A DNA stretch of 28,269 nucleotides from Pseudonocardiaceae bacterium (GTDB lineage: Bacteria; Actinomycetota; Actinomycetes; Mycobacteriales; Pseudonocardiaceae): NCBI GenBank assembly GCA_025937115.1, contig JAICSB010000003.1, positions 1 through 28,269 on the forward strand, given 5' to 3'. The stretch's first letter is position 1; each line of letters opens with the position of its first letter. This document shows, one piece after another, positions 22,201 through 28,269 of the stretch. A model generated the notes under the pieces. It made no database searches. It was not told where the DNA came from and saw only the letters and a program-made list of their open reading frames with translations. The position numbers and the translations under genes are program-made.

Positions 22201-23589
22201 ATGAGCGACATGCCCTTCGGCTTCGGCTCCCAGGACCCTCGGGATCCCGACCGGAGGAACAATCCCGAAGACGGCGGCGGCTCCGGCGCCGATCCGGCCA
22301 ACCCGTTCGCCGCCTTCGGCGCCGGCGGCTTCGACGTCGGCGCGCTGGGCCAGATGTTCACCCAGCTAGGCCAGATGCTCAGCCAAGGCGCCGCTGGTGG
22401 CGGTGGCCCGGTGAACTACGACCTGGCTAAGCAGATGGCGGTGCAGAAGCTGTCTACGACCGGGCTGCCCTCGGCCCAGCAGGCCACCGCGATCACCGAC
22501 GCGGTGCGGCTGGCCGAGGTCTGGTTGGATCCCGTGACGACACTGCCCGCCGGGACCCACAGCAGTGCCGCCTGGGCGCCGCGGGACTGGGTAGAGAAAA
22601 CCCTGCCCACCTGGCAGCGGTTGTGCGACCCAGTGGCCCGCCGGATGGCCGGCTCGTGGATCGAAGCGCTACCCGACGAGGTTCGCCAGGCCGCCGGTCC
22701 CCTGGTGGCGATGGTCGAGCAGATGGGCGGGATGGCGTTCGGCTCGCAGCTCGGCTCGGCGCTGGCCCAGCTCGGTGGTGAGGTGCTCACCTCCACCGAG
22801 ATCGGGCTGCCGCTGGGTCCGCTGGGCGTGGCGGCGTTGCTGCCGGCGGCAGTTGAGCAGTTCGCCACCGGGTTGGGCCGCAAGGGCTCCGAGGTGACCG
22901 TTTTCCTCGCCGCCCGCGAGGCCGCGCACCACCGCCTGTTCGGGCACGTGCCGTGGTTGCGCCAGCGGCTGCTGGGCACCGTCGAGGAGTTCGCCCGCGG
23001 CATCCGGGTGGACCCTGACGCACTGCAGGAGCTCGCCCGCCACATCGATCCGGCCGATCCGCAGAGTATGGACCAACTGATCTCTTCTGGCGTGCTTGAC
23101 CAGCAACACAGTCCCGAGCAAAAGGCCGCCCTGAGCCGGTTGGAAACACTGCTTGCGCTGGTGGAAGGCTGGGTCGACGTCGTCGTCGCAGACGCATTGG
23201 GCGAGCGACTCCCAGGTTCGGATGCGCTGCGGGAGACGCTTCGCCGGCGGCGCGCCTCCGGAGGGCCGGCCGAGCACACCTTCGCCACGCTGGTCGGCTT
23301 GGAGCTGCGACCCCGCAAGCTGCGGGTCGCTGCCCAGCTGTGGCGACAGCTTACCGAGCAGCAGGGCATCGAGGGCCGTGATGCGCTGTGGAACCATCCG
23401 GATCTGCTGCCCACAACCGCGGACCTCGATGATTCCGCTGCGTTCGTCGACCGGGCGGCCAGAAATGCCACTGACCTGGACGATCCGATTGCGGCGCTGG
23501 AGCGCACCGCGGGGCAGGCGCCCCGCGAGCAGCTCCCCCCCGACCCCGAGGACTCCAGCGGCGATCCACCCACGCGCCCCACGGAGTGA
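22201..23589 (+). CDS. DUF2342 zincin-like metalloprotease family protein (Rv3195-like)
   Basis: 462 residues starting MSDMPFGFGSQDPRDPDRR, with a Gly-rich front and an N-terminal GGFDVGALGQMFTQLGQML. Family blocks include WVEKTLPTWQRLCDPVARRM and MAFGSQLGSALAQLGGEVLT. The region ARAAH-like VFLAAREAAHHRLFGHVPWL (about residue 237) is the zincin-like helix of this family, an E-x-x-H pattern in place of a classic HExxH. The C-terminus is acidic and Pro-rich. The family is called zinc-dependent metalloprotease on structural grounds; substrate and activity are not established to my knowledge. It is followed by the inverted repeat at 23617-23651 and then the ThiF-like gene. Confidence 0.92.
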   Translation: MSDMPFGFGSQDPRDPDRRNNPEDGGGSGADPANPFAAFGAGGFDVGALGQMFTQLGQMLSQGAAGGGGPVNYDLAKQMAVQKLSTTGLPSAQQATAITDAVRLAEVWLDPVTTLPAGTHSSAAWAPRDWVEKTLPTWQRLCDPVARRMAGSWIEALPDEVRQAAGPLVAMVEQMGGMAFGSQLGSALAQLGGEVLTSTEIGLPLGPLGVAALLPAAVEQFATGLGRKGSEVTVFLAAREAAHHRLFGHVPWLRQRLLGTVEEFARGIRVDPDALQELARHIDPADPQSMDQLISSGVLDQQHSPEQKAALSRLETLLALVEGWVDVVVADALGERLPGSDALRETLRRRRASGGPAEHTFATLVGLELRPRKLRVAAQLWRQLTEQQGIEGRDALWNHPDLLPTTADLDDSAAFVDRAARNATDLDDPIAALERTAGQAPREQLPPDPEDSSGDPPTRPTE

Positions 23590-23616
23590 CGTCGGCAAGT
23601 ACCCGAGCTATGCACA

Positions 23617-23651
23617 GACTGTCCACAGCTGTGGATAACGTGTGGACAGTC
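23617..23651. repeat. Perfect inverted repeat containing three DnaA-box-like sites
   Basis: GACTGTCCACA at 23617-23627 is the exact complement of 23641-23651. The 13-bp centre includes TGTGGATAA at 23631-23639, the exact reverse of the DnaA consensus TTATCCACA. Each arm contains CTGTCCACA, one mismatch from the high-GC actinobacterial box TTGTCCACA. An inner palindrome CCACAGCTGTGG lies at 23623-23634. It is intergenic, 27 bp after the DUF2342 stop and 38 bp before the ThiF-like start, and could be a DnaA-binding site, a terminator or both. Confidence 0.7.
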
Positions 23652-23688
23652 GTTTGATCCATCAAGTGGCACCGTCCAGGATTGCGAC

Positions 23689-24780
23689 ATGAGTTCGCCG
23701 CGCTCACCCGCCACCACGTCCACCTCGATCCTGCCAAACGCTCTTCTGTGTGACGTTCCGGACCGGCTCAGACTCGCGCCGGGCCGGGTCGCCCTCTGGC
23801 GTTCTCCCAGTTGCCTACAGCTCGGGCTGGATCAGCAGCGCGCGATGGTCCTCGATGATGTGCCGGCACCACTGGCCACGTTGCTCAAGCGAATGGACGG
23901 CATCCGCAGCACCGCCGAGCTGGTCACGGAGGCTCAGGCAGCCGGATGCTCCCGTCGCGACGCCCTGATGATGCTTGCTGACCTGCACCGTTGCGGCCTG
24001 GTGCAGGAATCCTCGGCCGCCGACAATGGCCCCCCAGGCTGGCACCGCGTCGCGCTGGACACCGAGGCGGCCAGCTGGTCGATACACGCGACCTGCCCGA
24101 CGCGACACGTGCTGTGCGCGCGTCAGCAAGCTACCGTTCGGGTGATCGGATCCGGGCGGGTGGCGGTGGCCGTGGCCACCGCGCTGGCCGCGGCCGGGGT
24201 CGGTCACCTCGGGTTGCATACCTCCGGCGCGGTCACCGCTGCTGACCTGGGCACCGGCTACCTTCCGGGCGATCTCGGCAAGACTCGCGCCGCGGCGTCG
24301 GCGGAGGCCGTTCGTCGAGCTGCGCCGGATGTGAGCGTCGCCGCTCGCCGCCAGCCAGACCTGGTGGTGCTGTGCGACGTGGTTGTCCCCGAGCCGGCGA
24401 TGGTCGCCGAACTCCTTGAGACGCGGGTTCCGCACCTGATCGGCTACGCGCACGAAGGGACGGCGATGGTGGGTCCGCTGGTGTGGCCGGGGCGCAGCAG
24501 CTGCCTGCGTTGCGCTGAGTTGCACCGGGCGGAGGTGGACCTAGCCTGGCCGAAACTGGCGGCCCAGCTCGTCGGGCTGGTAGCGACTGCCGGGTTGGCC
24601 TGCACCCAGCTGGCTGCCGCGTTCACCGTCGAGCAGGTGCTAGCTGCGCTTACCGGGCCAACTGCCGGTATGCCCGTCCCACCGACGTGGGGCGCCGCGT
24701 TGGAATTGGATCCCGTTCGCGGCATCTTGCGTCGCCATCCGCGACCAACCCATCCACGCTGCGGCTGCGGCGCCAGATGA
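23689..24780 (+). CDS. ThiF/E1-like protein (Rv3196-like), substrate unknown
   Basis: 363 residues. The N-terminal 110 residues resemble a small winged-helix or peptide-clamp domain (TLLKRMDGIRSTAELVTEAQ, DALMMLADLHRCGLVQ). A Rossmann part follows with VRVIGSGRVAVAVATALAAA, GVGHLGLHTSGAVTAADLG and LVVLCDVVVPEPAMV. The end has paired cysteines, GRSSCLRCAELHR and HPRCGCGAR, which could hold zinc as in ThiF/MoeB/E1 enzymes. The glycine loop is GSGRVA and lacks the full E1 GxGGLG pattern, so adenylating activity is uncertain. Related proteins appear in peptide-modifying clusters, but no precursor peptide or YcaO is near, and its stable neighbours suggest a conserved housekeeping role. Confidence 0.85.
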   Translation: MSSPRSPATTSTSILPNALLCDVPDRLRLAPGRVALWRSPSCLQLGLDQQRAMVLDDVPAPLATLLKRMDGIRSTAELVTEAQAAGCSRRDALMMLADLHRCGLVQESSAADNGPPGWHRVALDTEAASWSIHATCPTRHVLCARQQATVRVIGSGRVAVAVATALAAAGVGHLGLHTSGAVTAADLGTGYLPGDLGKTRAAASAEAVRRAAPDVSVAARRQPDLVVLCDVVVPEPAMVAELLETRVPHLIGYAHEGTAMVGPLVWPGRSSCLRCAELHRAEVDLAWPKLAAQLVGLVATAGLACTQLAAAFTVEQVLAALTGPTAGMPVPPTWGAALELDPVRGILRRHPRPTHPRCGCGAR

Positions 24781-24829
24781 CGCCTCACTACCACTACTGC
24801 GCGCAGCGCAGCCGGGAGACAATCACCTC

Positions 24830-26140
24830 GTGACCGACATCCCGCGCAGCGCCACGCAGCGAACCGCTCGGCTCGCGAGCCTTCCGCTCGGGGTGGCCGG
24901 GCGCGTCGCCGCGGCTTGGGGCCGGCGGCTGGCCGGGCACGATGCGCAGGTCGTCAACGCCGAGCTCAGCGCGCGCACCGCCGAGCAACTCTTTGCTGTG
25001 CTTGGTGAGCTCAAGGGCGGCGCGATGAAGTTCGGCCAGGCGCTGAGCGTGTTCGAGGCGGCGATCCCCGAGCAGTTAGCCGCGCCGTACCGGGAGGCTC
25101 TGACGAAACTGCAGTCCGCCGCACCGCCGATGTCGCCACAGTCCGTGCAGCGGGTGCTCGACGAGCAACTCGGCTCGGGGTGGCGTCGCCGCTTCGCCGA
25201 GTTCTCCGACGAACCTACGGCGGCCGCCAGCATCGGGCAGGTACACCGGGCGGTGTGGCATGACGGCCGTGACGTCGCGGTCAAAGTGCAGTACCCGGGC
25301 GCCGGCGAGGCGCTGCGCTCGGACCTGCGGCAGCTGCAGAGGTTCAGCCGGCTGTTCCAGGCGATCGTTCCCGGCATGGAGGTCAAACCGCTGCTCACCG
25401 AGTTGCGCGACCGGATGGTCGAGGAGCTCGACTACCGTGACGAGGCCGATAACCAGCGAATATTCGCCGCCGCGTTCCGTGGCCATCCCGACATCGCCGT
25501 GCCCTCCATCGTCGCCAGCTCGCCGAAGGTGATGGTGTCGCAGTGGGTCACCGGAACCCCGTTGGCAGAGATCATCCGCAGTGGCTCGCGGGCCGAGCGA
25601 GACGACATCGGTACCAAGCTGTCGCTGTTCCACTCCTCGGCCCCCACCATCACCGGGTTGCTGCATGCAGACCCCCACCCGGGCAACTTTCTGCGGTGCG
25701 ACGACGGCCGGCTCGGGGTACTCGACTTCGGTGCCGCGGCGAAGCTGCCCGGCGGGCCCCCGCGCACCTTGGGGGTCGCGACCCGGCTGGCTGTCGAGGA
25801 GCGGTCGGCGGAGCTGCTCGAGTTGCTGCGCTCGGAGGGGTTCATCCAGCCGGGCATGCAGCTACGTGCCGAGGATGTGCTGGCTTACCTCAGCCCCTTC
25901 GCCGATCCGGTACGCACCGGCACCTTCCACTTCACCCGGGCCTGGATGCAGGCCCAAGCCGAGCGCGTCGGCGACTTCTCGGGCCCGGATTTCCGGACCG
26001 GGCGAGCGCTGAACCTGCCGCCCAGCTACCTGCTGATCCATCGGGTGAGCACCGGGACATTCGGCGTGCTGTGCCAGCTCGACGCCACGGTGCCGCTGCG
26101 CGGGATCGCTCAGCGCTGGCAACCAGGTTTCGCCGGCTGA
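24830..26140 (+). CDS. ABC1/UbiB (AarF) atypical kinase family protein (Rv3197-like)
   Basis: 436 residues from the GTG at 24830. ABC1 signatures are complete: LKGGAMKFGQALS (KxGQ motif, about residue 61), the Ala-rich loop AAASIGQVHRA (about 131), the nucleotide-contacting Lys in VAVKVQYPG (about 149), VEELDYRDEADNQRIF, the catalytic loop LLHADPHPGNF (about 278) and the metal-binding LDFGA (about 297). The family are kinase-like ATPases linked to quinone and lipid metabolism in other organisms. The mycobacterial homologue has been annotated as a macrolide-transport ATP-binding protein, a label not supported by these motifs. It closes the Rv3195-Rv3196-Rv3197-like run of three rightward genes. 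Confidence 0.94.
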   Translation: MTDIPRSATQRTARLASLPLGVAGRVAAAWGRRLAGHDAQVVNAELSARTAEQLFAVLGELKGGAMKFGQALSVFEAAIPEQLAAPYREALTKLQSAAPPMSPQSVQRVLDEQLGSGWRRRFAEFSDEPTAAASIGQVHRAVWHDGRDVAVKVQYPGAGEALRSDLRQLQRFSRLFQAIVPGMEVKPLLTELRDRMVEELDYRDEADNQRIFAAAFRGHPDIAVPSIVASSPKVMVSQWVTGTPLAEIIRSGSRAERDDIGTKLSLFHSSAPTITGLLHADPHPGNFLRCDDGRLGVLDFGAAAKLPGGPPRTLGVATRLAVEERSAELLELLRSEGFIQPGMQLRAEDVLAYLSPFADPVRTGTFHFTRAWMQAQAERVGDFSGPDFRTGRALNLPPSYLLIHRVSTGTFGVLCQLDATVPLRGIAQRWQPGFAG

Positions 26141-26154
26141 GCATGCAATGCCGA

Positions 26155-26847
26155 CTACGCGCTCGCCTGCGTCGGTTCCCGCTGCACCTCGTCATTGACG
26201 ATGCGCCCGTCGCGCAGCCGTACGACGCGGTTGGTGAAGCCGGCGACCTCCTCTTCGTGGGTAATGATTACAACGGTGCAGCCGGCATCGTTCAGTTCAC
26301 CGAGCAACTTCATTATCTCGCGGCTGGAAGTGGTGTCGAGGTTGCCGGTGGGCTCATCGGCGAGCAGGATCGCGGGATCGTTGATCAGCGCCCGGGCGAT
26401 CGCCACTCGTTGCTGTTGGCCGCCGGATAACTCATTGGGCATGTGTTTCTGGCGTTCGCCCAGCCCGACCTGTTCCAACGCTAGCCGAGCCGATCTGTGC
26501 CGATCCCGAATGCCGGCGTAGATCAACGGAAGTTCGACGTTTCGCGCTGCGGTCGTGCACGGAATCAGATTGAATGACTGGAATACGAACCCGATCTTGT
26601 GACTGCGCACCTTGGCCAGCTGGTTGTTGGATAGTCGACTGACGTCGGTGCCGTCCAGCAGGTAACGTCCGCTGGTGGGGATATCAAGACAGCCCAAAAT
26701 GTTCATGAGCGTGCTCTTGCCCGATCCGGACGGACCCATGATGGCGACCATTTCACCGTCCTCAATGACCAGGTCCAGACCATGGAGTACCGGCACCTCT
26801 ACCTTACCCATCTGGTACGCCTTGGTGATGTCCTCAAGCTGGATCAT
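26155..26847 (-). CDS. MacB/LolD-type ABC transporter ATP-binding protein
   Basis: 230 residues. Walker A is GPSGSGKST, the Q loop lies in GFVFQSFNLIP, the signature is LSGGQQQR, Walker B is ILLADEPTGNLD and the switch His is in IITHEEEVA. The spacing and the GNLD after Walker B are those of the MacB/LolD/FtsE group that drives mechanotransmission permeases. The ATG at 26847 opens MIQLEDITKAYQMG, normal for the family. The likely partner is the permease at 27149, encoded divergently across a 301-bp gap, while most such pairs are codirectional. Substrate unknown; macrolide, peptide or lipoprotein-related export are family possibilities. Confidence 0.94.
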   Translation of the reverse strand: MIQLEDITKAYQMGKVEVPVLHGLDLVIEDGEMVAIMGPSGSGKSTLMNILGCLDIPTSGRYLLDGTDVSRLSNNQLAKVRSHKIGFVFQSFNLIPCTTAARNVELPLIYAGIRDRHRSARLALEQVGLGERQKHMPNELSGGQQQRVAIARALINDPAILLADEPTGNLDTTSSREIMKLLGELNDAGCTVVIITHEEEVAGFTNRVVRLRDGRIVNDEVQREPTQASA

Positions 26848-27148
26848 TCCGCTCCTTCACTGGGTTTTTTCCACCGCCCGCATAGGACCGATGTGTCAAC
26901 GACGCCCGTCCAATTCTGCGGTGGGGACCTCAAGCGCGCGTTAACTCGAGCGAGAGGTGTGAGCCTGGACACGTTATCGACTCCCCTGCGCACACAGTGC
27001 GGCAGCGACGAATCACACATGGTGATGAAAGTCGAGAATTCGCTGGGAATTCGCTTGACGCCTTGCCTGCGGCGCCTCTGACCGGTTATGCCTGAGGAGT
27101 GTCCTGGACGGGCAGCGGGGTGTCGCGGAATCGGATGAAGGTCAGCAG
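26848..27148. promoter_or_regulatory. Divergent promoter region of the ABC transporter with a tandem repeat
   Basis: The 301-bp region separates the divergent ATPase and permease starts. GAATTCGCT occurs at 27036-27044 and 27047-27055 with an 11-bp period, so both copies face the same side of the helix. TTGACG immediately follows (27055-27060) and is a plausible -35 for the rightward permease. This looks like a binding site for a regulator next to a promoter. An open plus-strand frame (26782-27081) crosses the region but has no coding support. Confidence 0.45.
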
Positions 27149-28269
27149 ATGAGCCTGCGAGAGGCGTTACTCATTGCGCTGCGCGGGTTACGTGCTCACC
27201 GGCTGCGCTCCGCGTTGACCATGCTTGGCCTGATCATCGGAGTCTCAGCAGTGGTCTTGCTGGTCGCCTGCGGTCAGGGGGTGCAGAACTCGGTCGACGC
27301 GCGCATCGAACCGATCGCCAACAACATCACCATCGTGCCGCAGGCCGCCAACCTGCCTGATGGGCCGCCCGCGCAGAACCTGACCGACGCCGACACCACC
27401 GCGCTGGCGAACGCACCTGCAGTCGCCACTGTCACCCCAGCCTCCACCGGCACAGCGCCGATCGTGAGCAACAGCGTCACGCTCCTGTCGGCGACCACGA
27501 TCGGCACCACCGATATCTGGGCCAAGACGAACAATAGAGACTTTCGGGCTGGATCGTTTTTCGACGCAGCCCAGTACCATTCCAGCGCCAGGGTGGTGGT
27601 CCTGGGTCCTACCGTCGCGACCACCCTGTTCGGTGGGCCCGCAGCGGCGCTGGAGCGGACAGTGCAGATCAACCATGTGCCTTTCCGGGTCATCGGTGTG
27701 ATGCAGTCCTACGGCCAGCAGCTTGACAAGACTGCGGTCATGCCCCTGACTACCGGCCGCCGCTACATCTTCGGCCCCGGCATCGGCATCGGGAACACGG
27801 TGAACCAGATCACCGTGCAGGCTCCTGAACAAGCCGAGGTGCCTGCCGCCATCGCGCAGATAACCAGCATTCTCGACACCCGCCACCACATCACAGACCC
27901 ACGCCGGCAGGATTTCCAAGTGCAATCGTTGGGGCGCCGGCTGGACACCTTCAACCAGATCGTGCGCATCCTCGTCTTGTTCACCCCTGCCGTCGCGGCG
28001 CTCTCACTGGTGGTCGGCGGTATCGGAGTCCTGAACATCATGCTGGTCTCGGTCACCGAACGGACCCGCGAGATCGGGATTCGCAAAGCGATCGGCGCCA
28101 CCAGCCGCGCCATCCTCGAACAGTTCCTCATCGAGTCTGTCGTCCTAGCGGGCCTCGGTGGCCTCATCGGCGTCGGCCTCGGGATCGGGCTGTCCTTGCT
28201 TATTGGCCGCATCGCACCGGCCTTCGACCCAGCCTCCGGCGCCCTTGCCGGGTTCACCCCCGTCTTGTC
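27149..28269 (+). CDS. MacB-type ABC transporter permease (FtsX family), 3' truncated by the window
   Basis: The 373 codons visible from the ATG at 27149 run to the window edge without a stop. The front MSLREALLIALRGLRAHRLR and SALTMLGLIIGVSAVVLLVA is the first membrane helix with its cytoplasmic lead. An extracytoplasmic MacB-PCD-like domain follows, with GVQNSVDARIEPIANNITIV and VVVLGPTVATTLFGG. The FtsX domain starts at about residue 275 (LVVGGIGVLNIMLVSVTERT, then REIGIRKAIGATSRAILEQF), the usual coupling site to the ATPase. Family length is about 400 residues, so little is missing. It should work with the ATPase at 26155-26847. Confidence 0.93.
   Translation, partial: MSLREALLIALRGLRAHRLRSALTMLGLIIGVSAVVLLVACGQGVQNSVDARIEPIANNITIVPQAANLPDGPPAQNLTDADTTALANAPAVATVTPASTGTAPIVSNSVTLLSATTIGTTDIWAKTNNRDFRAGSFFDAAQYHSSARVVVLGPTVATTLFGGPAAALERTVQINHVPFRVIGVMQSYGQQLDKTAVMPLTTGRRYIFGPGIGIGNTVNQITVQAPEQAEVPAAIAQITSILDTRHHITDPRRQDFQVQSLGRRLDTFNQIVRILVLFTPAVAALSLVVGGIGVLNIMLVSVTERTREIGIRKAIGATSRAILEQFLIESVVLAGLGGLIGVGLGIGLSLLIGRIAPAFDPASGALAGFTPVL

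Noticed and set aside
1..28269. CRISPR arrays, rRNA genes, insertion sequences with DDE transposases
   Set aside because: No regularly spaced repeats, rRNA segments or DDE transposase motifs were noticed anywhere in the window.

Overview
The window is high-GC actinobacterial DNA, most likely from the Pseudonocardiales or a close relative. The evidence for this is a Scr1-type XRE regulator paired with a DUF397 protein, a RepSA/pSAM2-type integrative element, and a chromosomal block with the same order as Mycobacterium tuberculosis Rv3193c-Rv3197 (UPF0182, PDZ-Lon protease, DUF2342, ThiF-like, ABC1 kinase). Genus-level placement is inference.

Outer element (1 to about 16,550). The left 16.5 kb is the distal end of a pSAM2/AICE-like integrative element: a RepSA-type replication initiator, an excisionase-like gene (14727-15101) and a tyrosine integrase (15101-16468), abutting the 3' end of an initiator tRNA-fMet (16546-16622, minus strand). 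Transfer genes and the far attachment site would lie left of the window. This element looks decayed: rep carries a frameshift near 230 and is split, and the integrase has an in-frame TGA at codon 20.

Inner element (about 702-14,446). The rep gene is cut in two. Its N-terminal part ends at 707 and its C-terminal part resumes in register at 14446. The 13,744 bp between is a second element carrying its own large serine recombinase (12904-14421) beside the right junction. Both junctions share ACCCTC, and the rebuilt attB and attP each have dyad symmetry around the same base step. From left to right the inner element carries a His/Asp/Arg-rich miniprotein; an XRE/DUF397 pair divergent from three short coupled genes; three secreted or membrane proteins; a basic coiled-coil protein; a small serine resolvase; a leftward block of small coiled-coil and HTH genes; a P4-type primase-helicase with an iteron/palindrome array at its 3' end; and the recombinase. 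No capsid, portal, large terminase or transfer gene is visible, so it looks like a replicating integrative island or phage satellite and not a complete prophage.

Chromosomal part (about 16,550-28,269). After the tRNA come an unrecognised 165-aa gene, a UPF0182 membrane protein, a PPA1309-like protein, a PDZ/Lon-like membrane protease, a DUF2342 zincin-like protein, a ThiF-like protein, an ABC1/UbiB kinase-like protein, and a divergent MacB-type ABC ATPase and permease, the latter cut by the window end. A perfect inverted repeat made of three DnaA-box-like 9-mers sits at 23617-23651.
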